A DNA stretch of 64,000 nt from Chaetoceros tenuissimus (lineage: Eukaryota > Bacillariophyta > Thalassiosirophyceae > Chaetocerotales > Chaetocerotaceae): the NCBI GenBank assembly GCA_021927905.1, contig BLLK01000020.1, forward strand, positions 2,046,001-2,110,000. Direction: 5' to 3'. The position numbers and the translations under genes are program-made. The notes beneath the pieces are model-generated. The model was not told where the DNA came from and ran no database searches. It worked only from the letters and a program-made list of their open reading frames with translations. Positions within the stretch are counted from its first letter, which is position 1, and the number at the start of each line of letters is the position of its first letter. This document shows, piece by piece, positions 9,471-21,700 of the stretch.

Positions 9471-12149
9471 ATGTTCAAAGAATGGCTCAAGACTGAGCAC
9501 GTAGAGGTGACTCTGAGATTGACCCTATCTATATTTTTAGGATATGTTTTAACCTTTGCAAGCAGCACCTCTTCAATCTTTCCACCCGAGACCAAGTTAC
9601 TTTTTGGAGTTTTAGTCCCATTCTGCTCGATGTCATTCCCTACTCTAGCATTTACATTTGCAGCAGTCATTTTGCCATTATTCTCGGTATTTTTATTCAT
9701 TCAAGTTATTGCTACTATCTTGGCTGCTGTGACAGTGGTAGGAGGAAACTACGCGTTCATTGCTGCGTTTGCATTTTTCGTTTTTTGTATTACTTTTTTC
9801 AGATTTATTAAATCTGAAGGCAACAAATGTAGTATTATTCTCATCGGGATTGTCTTCCAGACTATACTCACTTGGCCTAATGTTATCACTATTCGGAATG
9901 GATTTTCATACCCAAACACGTTTTTGCCTCCGCAAATACAAACTTTACTTGGGGATATGTTGGAAGACACTGTTCAAGCTGCAAAAGATATGGGCCAAGG
10001 GAAACACAGTATCAACATTATCTCTGGAGTTTTAAAGGATCACATTGTTGATGTCACCATTGCTAATGATGGTTCATCTGAGACTTTTATTTCTGGCGGT
10101 ATGTGGCTGGTCCGAGAAACATGGAATTTATCATCAGGAATTCAAAATCCGTTTGCTAAATGCGGAAATATTTTGTTGACATCTCTCTGGATAATCTTAA
10201 TCCTAGCTGTGGCGGTTTTGTTACCACCAATAAGAACAATGAGGACCGCCGTTTGGAGAGGCATAATTCCTGCCGCGTTATTAGATGCTAGCAGTATTAT
10301 CAGATCATATGCTGCTACTATGGATAAAGAAAAGAGCGACGATGAAGCAAGTAGAAATGACCAAGAACTTGATAGTGGAGCAAATGAAAATGCAAGATAT
10401 GAGATGAGAGGAAAATGTGTGTACCATATCAATACACTCTTTGCAGGGAACTTGGCAAAATTGACAGCACTCGAACCTCGAATATTTGTTTGCAAGCCCG
10501 GACAAAGAACAACAGCGATTCTTTTTCAGTTATCAGAAGTCACATCAAAGTGTGTCCGAATTGCTCTTGGTATTGAACTTTTGACTGAAAGAGAGAAAGA
10601 ATTTCTGAGTGATGAAAACGCTCATCAATATTTAGTAGTAGCTGATACACTTGAAAAATGTGCAAAGGCTTTAGCATGTTGCGATATCTCAATTCTTGAA
10701 AAAGATAACATTGATACAGAAAATATGGAAGACGATGATGAAAATGGGGCTACTTACGATCCTTTTCATTTTCAGAAACATGCAAGTGATGTCGTTCTAT
10801 TTAGTAAGAAATGGCTCAAAGCTATGTCCGTCGAACCACCTACCGAATCATATTCCTTAGCCATCTTCTTCGAAAGCATCAAACCTTTCCTTTTAGTTCA
10901 AGTATCACATTTCCTCAACTTTGGGAGTCTACTAATGAAGGTATTCCAAAAGGCAACGTGGACTGATCTCTCCAAATCTCATTCGTGGCCAAGACTAGTG
11001 TGGTGCTTGAAGTATACTGTTGGTATGACGATGTTGACAGGTGGCTTCTTTTGGGATGTCTATCGTGAGGGGTTTGTTATCTGCTCAAAAGATGACCCTT
11101 TGAGATTAGTATTTGCATCGCAGAATGCAGCTTGGTGTTGCATAGCATTCTGTTTCGCGACAACTCAAACCGTCGAGGGAAGCATTAAAAAGGGAATTTT
11201 GAGAATGATTGGCACAATTATCGGAGCTCTCAGTGCATGGCTAGCACTAATTGCTTGTGAAACGGGTAGATACACAAACAGATACAATCCTTATGGTATC
11301 GTTGCGTGGCTTACAGTCACAACAATACTTTCAATCTATGTGTCTACGGAACGTGGATTTGCAGCACGTGTGAGCCTATCAAATGACTATGGGTTTGGTC
11401 CACTTTACTTTGTAGTCACCCAAGTTATTATTGTCTCCTATGGCTACTACTACTATGATCCTGAAAGTGTGCCTGTGTTAGTCGTTAATAGAATGGTCTC
11501 GAACCTCGTTGGAATAGCATTATCTATGCTACTTGCACTGATTCCTCCAACGATAAAGGGGGGCGATCCAAGTCACTGTGAATCAATTGTTACTTTTCAT
11601 CGAAATTCAGTAGCTGAAGTAATTAATACATTACTATCTTGTCATTTGGATCCAGAAAATGGCAATGTCGACGAAGCCAGGTCCAAACTAAAGATATTAT
11701 CTAGTAAGGTACTCATTCAAGGTACTCATATGCAAGAAATGGCAGTTGATTTCGAGAAGGATGCATCAAAACTAAGAAAAGTTCCAATCTTTCTTGTCGA
11801 TCCTCTTTTGAAAGCCGAGATATCGAAAGTTACTAGGGACATTTACATTTGCGCATTCATTACAAAGCACGCAAGTGATATTCTGGCAGACGGAGAGACC
11901 CGAAGTATTTTGTTAAATGACGGAAGCTACGGTCGATACGAGTTGGAGAATCTAGATAGGATTCTCCAGCTTCAAAACCTTCCTTTATCTACAAAGAATG
12001 ACGAAGGATCAATCACTTTTGATCACCAATCTCCCAGAACAAATGGTTTGATTGACGCAAAACTACTTATTTATACAATTAAATGGATTTTGAATGAAAT
12101 AAATGGGCATGAAGAGGTACTTTGCAAAATCAAGAAAAAGGAAAAGTGA
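9471..12149 (+). CDS. FUSC/aromatic-acid-exporter-like multi-pass membrane protein
   Basis: A frame of 892 codons. Residues about 12-120 hold several hydrophobic helices, with another near 240. A long hydrophilic region (about 270-520) follows, then a second hydrophobic block of roughly six helices (about 525-700) and a soluble C-terminal tail. Two membrane halves separated by a cytosolic region is the layout of the FUSC/YccS superfamily, which includes plant aluminium-activated transporter relatives and fungal BRE4-type proteins. Substrates of eukaryotic members are mostly unknown, so none is assigned. The start could be further upstream (exon 9284-9346 joined at 9432), because the frame stays open back to that acceptor. 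The superfamily call rests on architecture, not on a catalytic motif. Confidence 0.65.
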   Translation: MFKEWLKTEHVEVTLRLTLSIFLGYVLTFASSTSSIFPPETKLLFGVLVPFCSMSFPTLAFTFAAVILPLFSVFLFIQVIATILAAVTVVGGNYAFIAAFAFFVFCITFFRFIKSEGNKCSIILIGIVFQTILTWPNVITIRNGFSYPNTFLPPQIQTLLGDMLEDTVQAAKDMGQGKHSINIISGVLKDHIVDVTIANDGSSETFISGGMWLVRETWNLSSGIQNPFAKCGNILLTSLWIILILAVAVLLPPIRTMRTAVWRGIIPAALLDASSIIRSYAATMDKEKSDDEASRNDQELDSGANENARYEMRGKCVYHINTLFAGNLAKLTALEPRIFVCKPGQRTTAILFQLSEVTSKCVRIALGIELLTEREKEFLSDENAHQYLVVADTLEKCAKALACCDISILEKDNIDTENMEDDDENGATYDPFHFQKHASDVVLFSKKWLKAMSVEPPTESYSLAIFFESIKPFLLVQVSHFLNFGSLLMKVFQKATWTDLSKSHSWPRLVWCLKYTVGMTMLTGGFFWDVYREGFVICSKDDPLRLVFASQNAAWCCIAFCFATTQTVEGSIKKGILRMIGTIIGALSAWLALIACETGRYTNRYNPYGIVAWLTVTTILSIYVSTERGFAARVSLSNDYGFGPLYFVVTQVIIVSYGYYYYDPESVPVLVVNRMVSNLVGIALSMLLALIPPTIKGGDPSHCESIVTFHRNSVAEVINTLLSCHLDPENGNVDEARSKLKILSSKVLIQGTHMQEMAVDFEKDASKLRKVPIFLVDPLLKAEISKVTRDIYICAFITKHASDILADGETRSILLNDGSYGRYELENLDRILQLQNLPLSTKNDEGSITFDHQSPRTNGLIDAKLLIYTIKWILNEINGHEEVLCKIKKKEK

Positions 12150-12234
12150 TGATCAAAAATTTGTTTAAGAAAATGTTTACTTTTTTAGAATTAATATTAT
12201 ATAAAAGACTTTGACGTCATTGGAAACTAAAAGG

Positions 12235-12354
12235 CTATTTTTGACGTGAGAGTGGTAGATTGCGGCTCTGATATTCTTTTTTGAGCCATTCTGGGATAAC
12301 TAGTCCTGTCAATGAATTATAAGCAAATCTCATGTGATCTTTGAATGTAGCCAT
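12235..12354 (-). CDS. Candidate 39-residue small protein
   Basis: A short minus-strand frame starts at 12354 in a good context (AAAATGGCT) and stops at 12235. It encodes 39 residues beginning MATFKDHMRFAYNSL and ending in a basic tail (KKEYQSRNLPLSRQK). It lies convergent to the FUSC-like gene, 85 bp from its stop. The composition (amphipathic start, then a LVIPEW core and a polar basic tail) looks protein-like, similar in size to tiny mitochondrial complex subunits, but I recognise no family. An in-frame stop lies upstream of the ATG. An alternative is the last exon of a spliced gene, because AAAAAGCAG about 27 bp upstream could serve as an acceptor. Confidence 0.4.
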   Translation of the reverse strand: MATFKDHMRFAYNSLTGLVIPEWLKKEYQSRNLPLSRQK

Positions 12355-12848
12355 TTTCACGTAGACTGATCTTCACAACTGCTTTTTGTCAATTTGAATT
12401 TTTGAAACACAGTACAACACTGTGTAGTCGGACTTCTAGATTGAGATATCTACGGTATGCTTTCGATTCGTTCAATGGCTCCTACTATACGATTTGTGCA
12501 ATGGAAGCGATTCGTAGAATTAGTTTAAAAGTGTAGCTTTGAAATGCTATCACAGGAGGTGTAGAGTAGGAGCATTTTTGAATTGAAATCTTCTTTTGCT
12601 GTGGTGTCGAGCGTCGGTAGCAAAAAAGCTGAGGGAGTCGAGTCGTGGTTTTTGGAAATGTCCACTCTCTTTTCTTCCCCTTCTCTTCGAAAATTGAAAA
12701 TTAGCAAGTCCCGTCCCACCGCCGCCTCCTTTTTTTTTGTGTTGCTTTTTTTTTAGCTGTGGAACATACCTCTCTTTTACAAATCAACACTTCAATCCTT
12801 TGCCCAATATTTAATTTTACCAAGTGCGTGTTTTTAAAATATAAGTAA
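12355..12848. promoter_or_regulatory. Upstream region of the CCT-domain gene (494 bp)
   Basis: Contains two T-rich runs (around 12730 and 12747) and a pyrimidine-rich stretch shortly before the CCT-gene start, consistent with an initiator-type promoter. No further gene is supported. Confidence 0.35.
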
Positions 12849-14807
12849 ATGCCATCGACACGTTCGAAAGGAAACCTTCAGAGCATGTTGAATGCCTATG
12901 AAGAGAAAAATGGAAATGGACCTACAGCCGCCAACACAGAAACAACCACAGTAGCTGATAATTCAATTGATGGTACTGGACCATCAGATATAAGTATTCA
13001 ACTTGACGCAATGGGACGAGAAAGGTCTTCGACGTTGGGATCATTTAGAGAAAGAGGTCTTACGTTCGACTCAGTAGCGGAATTTGATCTTGGACTTGGA
13101 TTTGGGGATGCAGGCGTCCCTGAAGGAATTGAATTTGCTCCGCCCAACGTGAATGATACAGACACTGCAAAAGCAGCTAACATGACTATTACAAATAATC
13201 CAGGTGCTTCAGGTATTATTAGTGGCAAGTTAGCTGCACAACAAATCAACGACGAAGCTGAGATTGGGGTAATCAATAAGCATAGAGCAAACAGCTTTTT
13301 CAGTGAAGTTTTTGGCAATAATTCCAACATAAGTGTGAACATTATTGATAGAGCTTCCTCGGCGCTTCTGGGACATACACCTCCATCGGCTGCAGCCACA
13401 AGTTACGAGGGAAAGCACTTTGGGAAAAGAATGAGATCGGGGGTAAGTTTGTCTCTTCAGAACTGCGTACTTCAAACACAACTTTTTCTTATTTTTTGAC
13501 GGTTCCCTAACATTACTTTGTAGAGTATTTCGGGAAGACTTAGATCAATGTCTGATCTGGAGGATCGTGGTATCATTGATCAACAACAAAAGGGAGTCCT
13601 TAAAGACCTGATTATTGCCGGAGATGACGATTTGCAGAGTGCGTTAGATAAGTTTGAATCGGGTGATAGATCTGCACTGGAATCTATTGTAAGCAAACTC
13701 AAAACTAGAAAATCAAGTGATATTGATTTACTTGGGGACTTAGATTTGGACTTTTTATCAATGGGAAACGCTGATTTTGGAGTAGAAACAGGGAACAACA
13801 ATACCAATAATATTCCACAGCCAACAAAGACCATGGAAGGGTCAAATCATAGCGGTACAAGTACACCTCATATACGTGACCCATCACCAGGTCCAACTCA
13901 GAATAGTACAGGTTATGATGGAATTGGTGAATTAGATTTCAACGGGGACTATGCAGGTGCAACAGAGCAGAATATAGCTCAAATTGCACAGACGCCATCT
14001 CAGACACAGCAGAGTCATCCACAGCCAACAGCAGTTTCAAGTGGAACAAAGTTCAGATCCGATTCACTTGTTGACTTTACGCGAAACAGAGCAAATTCCT
14101 TGGCCTTTGGTGTTTTACTAGAGGAACCAGGTAATAGTGATGTGGAAGATTCTATGGCAAAATGGATGGATAGAACTCCAGCTCCTATCCCAGAACAGAG
14201 ACAACCACTAAAAAAGCGTGCAAATTCGCATATTGTTGGTGCTAATGGCGGTTTGTATATCATAAACGACTCTAACGAGGATATCCAACAACATACACCA
14301 GTAGATACTAGTAATATGACCAAGGCAGAAATCAGGGCCATGAAGAAACGAGAAAAAGAAGAATTAAAAGCAAGGAAGGAGGCTGAAAAGTTGGCTAAGA
14401 AAGAAAAGAAAGAACGTGACGCGAAAATGAAGAAGTACAAAAAGAATAAAAAAGGCGATGCAATCAAGAAAAAGAACGAGGATCTTAATAGTGACGACGA
14501 ACCAAAGATAATTGTCTCTGGCACAGGTCGTCCTCGTTCACTCAGTGATCCTAACTTATCTATAGGACTCGATGCAAATGGTCTCATGCACATCGAAAAT
14601 CCTCCAGACTGGGTGGGTGCATATTCTCCAGAAAGTCGGAAAATTCGAATCGAGAGATTTCTTGCTAAAAGAAATCACCGTGTATGGGTGAAGAAAGTCA
14701 AATACGATGTCAGGAAAAACTTTGCCGATAGTCGTCTGCGTGTGAAAGGTCGATTTGTGAAAAAAGAAGACGAACTTCTGATGCGAGATCTAATGAGTCT
14801 GACTTAA
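12849..14807 (+). CDS. CCT-domain (CONSTANS/CO-like/TOC1) putative transcriptional regulator
   Basis: Two exons (12849-13442, 13524-14807) encode 625 residues. The last 57 residues hold a CCT motif: RKIRIERFLAKRNHRVWVKK, then KYDVRKNFADSRLRVKGRFV. The R-x-x-R-x-x-x-x-K-R and ADxRxRVKGRF signatures are the family hallmark. The motif mediates nuclear import and DNA or NF-Y-type contacts in plants. Before it lies a lysine-rich predicted coiled coil (about 480-540). The long N-terminal part is disordered and contains repeated basic-x-x-Ser patterns (RANSFF, RSMSD, RSDSL, RANSLAF, RANSHI, RPRSLSD) that look like kinase or 14-3-3 sites. No B-box or response-regulator domain is present. Light or clock regulation is a guess from plant relatives. 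Confidence 0.82.
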
Positions 14808-15039
14808 CCACATGAAATTGAAACAATTTAGTAGTAATCAAAACAAGGGGCGCTCGAGAAGAGCAATATTTGTATTACTATGTGTATATATCGTGTGAGG
14901 ATACGACTTCCTACTTGCTTAATTTTTATAATGAAGAATCAGTTTCATCAGCACAAATTTGCAGCACTCGCCAATATGTATATTTAGTTTATTTGAATTA
15001 AATGTATTTATTCTGTTTCACAATGGCCACACAGAAGAA

Positions 15040-15942
15040 TCATACGACACAATCGCTATTTTCGATAATTACAAAATCATCACAATCTTCGGACATATTC
15101 CTTTGTGTTTGTTTGATCTGAGTTCTATCTGGGGTAACACTATTTGATTTTGCCCGTGAAGGATAGAACACGGTGCTCTTTGGAGTCCCAATAATCACCG
15201 CATCAAGTTCTTCATCACGAGAAGCCTTGCGTGTACATTCCTCATCAAGTTCTTGCTGCCTTTTTTCTCTTTCTAACTCGCAGTGAAAGAAATAGTTTTG
15301 CCAGAATAGTTTCTTTAGAGCCTCACTTTGATCTGAATAGAAAAATGTGAATACAAGGTCAACAAAAGTAAATTCTGACTTACAAAATAAATATCAAGGA
15401 AACATACCTGAAACTTTTGTATAAGCGCTGTTGAGATTTTGATCCTCTTCAAGCAAACGACGGATGAGCCCCAAACGAGCATCATCAAGAGGGAAATCAC
15501 CTGACATCCTTTCATGAGAAAATGGAGTTTCGAATACCTTCCTATCCAAGGATAACAAAAATATTCTATCTTTTAAAATTGCATCCTCCTTTTGCTCTAT
15601 TGAAACATCTAAATCACGGTCGAAAGACTGTAAACAGATTTCCCACGGAAGAGGCAAAATAGGGATTTCTACAGAAGCAGTTTCGCTTTCAAAAATATCT
15701 TGATCACTTCTATTAGCTTCATTTTCTAATTCCGCAAGCTCATCTAAGAGTACCTGTGCTCCTGATTTCATTACAGTCGTAATTCCATCTATGTTCTGTC
15801 CGATAGTTTTCGCCATATTTGAGAATGTAGAGAGTCCAAACCACGACGAAGAATTCTCTTCCACACTCGACGTATCAGTCACGGATACAGCTTCTTCAGA
15901 TGCAGTGAATTGGGAGTCAAGATAAAATTCGGTATCGTCCAT
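15040..15942 (-). CDS. BSD-domain protein
   Basis: Two exons on the minus strand (15942-15408 and 15332-15040, 75 bp intron) encode 275 residues. The N-terminal third resembles synapse-associated/BSDC1-type proteins, with an acidic start and an amphipathic helix (FSNMAKTIGQNIDGI). The BSD domain spans about residues 140-205 and is split by the intron. LIRRLLEEDQNLNSAYTKVS runs into ALKKLFWQNYFFHCE, with the diagnostic Phe-Trp pair in FWQNYF. The C-terminus ends with an acidic DDFVIIENSD stretch, which has the shape of an Atg8-interacting motif (acidic, F-x-x-I), an inference only. The function of cytosolic BSD proteins is poorly known. The gene ends convergently with the CCT gene, 232 bp away. 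Confidence 0.75.
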
Positions 15943-16300
15943 AGTGTTTCTTTTTTAGATATGCGTTATTACAGTGCATTCAAATCAACTGATTGCCTAT
16001 TAATTGTGATGATTACAAACGAACATACGTGATGTTTTGTTCTGTGCGCATCAGTGAACAGTTCTATCTACCACAAATAAGAACGATGAAAGAATGTGAG
16101 TACTTTTAGTCCCATGTATTGACACCTTTTCTTGGCGACACTTTTATGACACCACAAAGAAATATCAGCATTGTAATTTAACAGAGCAGATCATATCCTC
16201 GTACATGTTTCAATTGAAAATTAATACAAAATGCGTATTTTATTATCAATACTCAGAAATGAAAATGGCTTCTTTGTAAAATGCATGCAAGTCAACTCAT
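15943..16300. other. Intergenic region between two minus-strand genes (358 bp)
   Basis: Holds the 3' end of the GH130-like gene and the promoter of the BSD gene. No ORF, repeat or RNA gene is recognised. Confidence 0.35.
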
Positions 16301-18154
16301 CTATTGTCTTTTCTTCATAACACTGACTACCTCCGTGCCTTCTTCAACAGGGAGAAGCATTTTTTGAACTTTTTCGATGTCCAGAAAAACAATTGCAGCC
16401 TCGCAATCATTAATACCGTATGATATCATTACTTTGCCATCGTTATCTGATCCTACCAAATCTAAACCCGAAGCAAATTGAATGACGTCGCCTGTGTTTT
16501 TTGTCTTTGCTGAAGGTGCATGGAATAGAAATTCATTGGAAAGGCGATTTAAATGAAAACTTCCCGAGGTGTCTTGTTTTAACGTAAAAAAAGCATGTGC
16601 TTAAAGAAAGGAACATCAGTGAATGGTCATGGAAAGGATTGTTAGAAAGACAGTTAAAAGTAGTAAATATACTCACTGTAGTGATGTCCATGCCGTGCAT
16701 AGTCAGAACTGTCTCTATGCTCAGGGCGATGAAAATGTGCCATGCCAAGAAGTTCATTTGTGCTATGAAGTGGTACAAGATATCCATTCGTACCATGTAT
16801 TGCCGATCTTTTCTTTCTGTCAGAAAGCCGTCTTCTAGCCCCGAACATGTCGTCAATATCTGTGAGCCTCCGTTTAACTTCGACAACTTCAGTAGTTACA
16901 GGATCAATCCATGTCAATGCATTCAGATTAGATGTATCTGTATTTGATTGACCTGTAGGAATTTCCGAAATAAAGGCGATGTTTCTACCACAGCATACAG
17001 AAAAGGACTCACTCGCTTTTATTGTGGCCGTGAACTGACCGTCTCCAATCTTTTCAAAATGAATTGGATTCTGGATTTGCTCTACACAAGAATTAAACAA
17101 GATAAGTATGACTTTTCAAATAAAATTGTCGAACCTTTTCAGAAGATAACTTACTCTCATAGCCAAACGATGGACCATTCCTATACAGAACATGTAAACG
17201 CCCACCATGAAAGAACAATCTTGCATCATCTAATTCAACAATTGATGATTCGAATCCATCTCCTCCCGCATTGGTCTTCTTTGGATATTTTTTTCTTTTA
17301 TCTCCCCAATCCGCATCATGTTCTAATCTTAAAACTGCTCTTCCAATAGGTTCCATATTTTGATTCAAAATCATCACTAAGCTTCTTTTGCTTGGAGCCT
17401 TTTGCAATGGAGAAAATTTGTTATCTTCTAATTCATCTACAGACATGTTCCATCGACATTGCGAGTCTCCAAACAGTAATAGACCTAGGTATAAGTTGTC
17501 CAGATTTTCTTCCCCATATAAGTCAACAATAGGTCTGATGGAATCAAGTTCAATTCTTGCATTATTTTGATCCGATGTCTTCAAACCATATGCATCTTTA
17601 GCAAGTGATACAAAACTTGGGTTTTGTCCATCTGAAAAGGGTCTATGATCCGGTAGGACATCTTCCCACTCTGATGTGTCAGTACAAATCTTTTGTGGCA
17701 TAGAAGATGATTCTTCTGGCGGATTGATTATGAATGGTAATTTCCCTCTTATATATTCCGCATCAGCGAGAAATGGTTCTGACAAATCATCTACTGGATA
17801 GTACCTATGCGGTTTGTATTCTCGGAATGAGCATTTGAAACTGTCATGTGGTAATGACTTTAATCTTTCATCTTTGATTGATACAGTTGACGATATGTTT
17901 GTAGAAGCAGATGAATCCCCATTCCTACTTTGATGTTCATGTTGTCCTAATCCAGTCAAGTGAGCAATGACAGTGAGCCAATAGAGTGCTGCTGCAGACC
18001 CAAAGCAAATGATCACGATTTGAGAAAATTTATTTTGACTATTCTTATATGGCTGCTGAAATAGCCTGCGTTTGACAGTACTTGCATGTATATTTCTTTG
18101 AGGACTTTCATGCCTATTACTTGGAAGTCGATATTTTGAAGCTCTGTTGTACAT
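16301..18154 (-). CDS. Type II membrane protein with a GH130-like five-bladed propeller domain
   Basis: Three exons on the minus strand (18154-17155, 17081-16677, 16599-16301; introns 73 and 77 bp) encode 567 residues. A single hydrophobic anchor at about residues 45-66 follows a basic cytosolic tail, the layout of Golgi type II enzymes. The lumenal domain contains LFHGGRLHVLYRN, HHYTHAFFTLKQ and, near the end, IQFASGLDLVG with MISYGINDCEA. This series matches the glycoside-hydrolase/phosphorylase family 130-like propeller found beside eukaryotic glycosyltransferase domains. I infer a role in glycan assembly in the secretory pathway. The substrate and whether it acts as a phosphorylase, hydrolase or transferase cannot be read from the sequence. 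Confidence 0.65.
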
Positions 18155-18747
18155 GATTCAAAAACTAAAATATTTGCAACGACTAGTTTTAGATCATGTA
18201 TATTTTTGCTACACTGCTGATAAGACACTCACTCCTTGTTGGTGTGTGAATGGGAAGATCACCAAAAGCAAATTTAACTGAACTACCTGCAGATCACCAA
18301 ATAGAATGAACACAACAACAAAGACAACAAGTAGCAAGCTTTTCACTGCTTTCAATATTTTCATCGTCAACAAAAAGTCAACAACCTCCTTTCCACTTTT
18401 CCGTTATTTTCAGTTTCCCTCTCACCTTACTCTTCCTCTCCCTTTCCCTTCCTTTTTGAATAACGTCGACGCATGTAGCAAAAGGAAAAAATCAATACAC
18501 ATCCACACATCAGTGTGGTAGTTCAATTGTCAAGTCAAAAGCGATAGGTATTCCTGCATTATCCATTGCACTCTATCGACAGAGATTTGCATACAATTTG
18601 GCTGTGATAATATAGCTTAGTATTTGGAAAAGTAAAAGAGTTGGAAGCTTTTAGTTCTAGTCTTTTCTGTTTTTTTTTTTTCCTCGGCTACATAAATCTA
18701 CAACTTCAACAAGCAGTGAATTCCAAGTAAATCATTAGAAATTAAAT
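18155..18747. promoter_or_regulatory. Divergent region upstream of the processing peptidase gene (593 bp)
   Basis: Holds promoters for the GH130-like (-) and peptidase (+) genes. A T-run at about 18670-18682 followed by a CTACATAAATC stretch precedes the peptidase start. No additional gene is supported. Confidence 0.35.
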
Positions 18748-21700
18748 ATGAAGATCCATCCATCAGCACCAATCGTTGCAGCTCTTATGCTCGTAGCATC
18801 AAAAGTTGATAATGTGCATGGATACTCTTTCACTCCTCAGCGATCAACCCAGCTTACGTTTGGTATTGGACAGTCTTCTCCCACCATTAGTAACCATGCA
18901 CCAAAACCCAGATCATCAATGGTCATGAAAGATGCAAATGAAAAGTTCTCTCTTTCTTCTCTCTTCGGAAACTCATCAAAGGCAAAAAAGGCTGCAACTG
19001 AAAAGAAAAAATCCATTCTCCAATCTCGTACTGCTACTCTTGAACCACACCCATCTGTTCGGGACCATATTAGTCCTCTGAATCAGATGCATCCATCCAA
19101 AATCACAGCTCCACAAGATGCTGATCAGCTCCCTTTTCATCCAAATATTAAAACTGGTGTATTAGAGAATGGTCTTTCATATGTTATACTACCTAACAAA
19201 TCCCCTGCAGGTCGTTTCGAAGCACATTTGCAGGTTTTCTCGGGTTCTGCTGATGAGCTCCAACCACAGCAGGGAATTGCACACTTGACAGAACACGTGG
19301 CATACATGGGATCAAGAAAAAGAGAAAGACTATTTGGAACTGGAAGTCAAACTAATGCTTATACTGATTTCCATCACACTGTTTTTTATGCTGCTTGTCC
19401 AACTTACACTCCACGCAGTAATGGAAATGTGCCAATGTTGCCTATGGCTCTTGATGCTCTTTGTGATGTTATGGAGGCTAGAGTTGAACCATCGAGATTG
19501 GAAAAAGAGAGACAGGCAGTTTTATCTGAAATGACAATGGTTAATACAATCGAATATCGTGTAGAATGTCAGATTCTTTCAACCCTCCACAGAGAAAATA
19601 GATTGGCAAAGCGTTTCCCTATTGGAAAGGAAAGCTTGATTCGTACCTGGCAGACTGATGATGTAAAAACATGGCATAGAACGCACTACAGACCGGATAA
19701 TGTTTTGCTTTACATTGTTGGAGATGTGAATCCTGCGGAAGCAGAAAGAGTCATTGAAGAAAAGTTTGGTCACATCACTGCTGATAAACATGCAAAAGAA
19801 ATTAAATTGGAAGAACTCAAACCTGAGGCGAGTAAACTGGCTGATGCAATTGTTAGTGGTAAAGATGTCATCAAGGCTAAACAGAGTTGGCATTATCCTC
19901 CAGTGAAACACGAATGGAGTGCTGGTTCTAACCCTGACTTGGCTAAATCCTTTTCTGCAAGCACTACCGAGGCAGAGGGTGCTAAATCCATTTACGATTT
20001 ACAATTACAAGATTCATATGATATGGATGAGAAGGTGGAATTTCTTGAAACCACTGAAATTGCTCCAGGAAAGAAGATACGGCCGCACATTTTTAGGTGA
20101 GTTACACAATTGCTAATACTTCAATTGCATTCAATTCGAATTCTAATGATTTGGTGCAGACATGAATTGCTTCAAGCATTTTCCTTTCATCTTTTCTCAA
20201 AGAGACCAGTAGAACCAATCACAGACATTCAGTCGTTCCGTCGTAGTCTTGCGCGTCGTGTTGCTCTTGCAGCACTTCAAATTCGCCTCAATGTAGGAGG
20301 TCGTAGTGACGACCCTGCATTTACTTTTGTTGAGTTCAATCAGCTCGATTCTGCACGTGAAGGATGTGCAATTTGTAGTCTTGATATGACTTCTGAACCA
20401 CACAGATGGAAAGAAGCGATCTGTAAGGCCATCTCCGAGGTTAGAAAGCTTGGAGTTCATGGGGTAACACCTAGTGAAATGGAGAGATATGCGTCTGCAT
20501 TGATGACTGATGCAGAACAACTTGCTGCTCAAGGCGACCGAATCAGTAACGGAGATCAATTGTCATACCTTATGGAAACAATCGCAAATGGGAATACTTT
20601 CATGTCACCTGAGCAATCCTACCAAATCACAAGCAAGGCACTTTCAACTTTAACTCTCGAAGATGTGAACCAAGCAGCGAAAGATTTGTGTTCTCATGTC
20701 ACTTGTATTAACGACAATGAAGAAGCAAATGATGGTGTGCTTATCGTGACAGCGTGTTCACCAAAGGGCTTTGAAGAAGGAGCTGAGTCCTACTGTGACG
20801 AGGAAAGTCTTGTTCAAACCATTTATGAGGCATGTCAGATCGAGGTAGAACCGGAAGAAGATGTTCCTGTTCCTCATACTTTAATTGCTGAAGAAGATCT
20901 AAAGAAAATTATTGAAGAGAATCCACCATCTTGGGAGAGTGGAAAGTTTAGTGATGGAACACCAAACACGCCTGCAGATAAGCTCACCCGTCCATTTACA
21001 TTGAGAAGATTAAGTAATGGAATCCGTGTAGGAGTCGGGCAGAATCCTGCAGAATCCCAACGTGGTCATCTTAGAATCACTGCGCCTGGAGGACGTGATG
21101 CAGAAAAGAGACTCGGTTTGAAATCAGGAAGTATGGCTGTCGGATCTCGTGCAATGCAAGAAGGTGGAGCATTTGGCCCATGGACTCGTGAACAGGTTGA
21201 GTTATTCTGCGTTGATCATCTACTTATGGTCGAGATCAATTGTAGTGAAGAGTCTCTTGTGATTGATTTTGTCTTCCCAACTACAAATGTTGGGAATGTT
21301 GGTTTCGGAGATGATATTCAATTGGGTATTACTGGGACAGAAGCCGTTCTCCAGATCGTACGAGAGATTATTGTTGGATTCCATTGGGAAGAAGATGCAC
21401 TTGGTCGTAGTAAACAAAGCTACAGAAGTTCTCATGAAAGCTTACAGAAGAATCTTGAAGGAAAGAGCACTGAGACCATCATGGAAGCAATGACACAATT
21501 TGATGAAAGATTTTTGTCTGTTGACGTTGATACTGTAAATGCTGTAACTTTGGACGATGCGAAAAAGGCTATCATGTCACAACTTCTTCCAGAAAACATT
21601 GAGATCTCTGTCGCAGGTGACTTCGATGTACAAGAGGTACTAGATATGATTTTGAAATATGTTGGAACTATTCCTAGTGATGCAAATTCAGAATACAAAC

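Noticed and set aside
12998-13399. Minus-strand frame of 133 codons inside the CCT gene
   Set aside because: Antisense shadow of the first CCT exon; no start context, no family.
14015-14593. Minus-strand frame of 192 codons inside the CCT gene
   Set aside because: Phe/Ser/Leu-rich shadow of a Lys/Glu-rich coding strand.
18670-18682. T-run considered as a terminator or mobile-element tail
   Set aside because: Short, isolated, without target-site duplication, and located in a promoter region.
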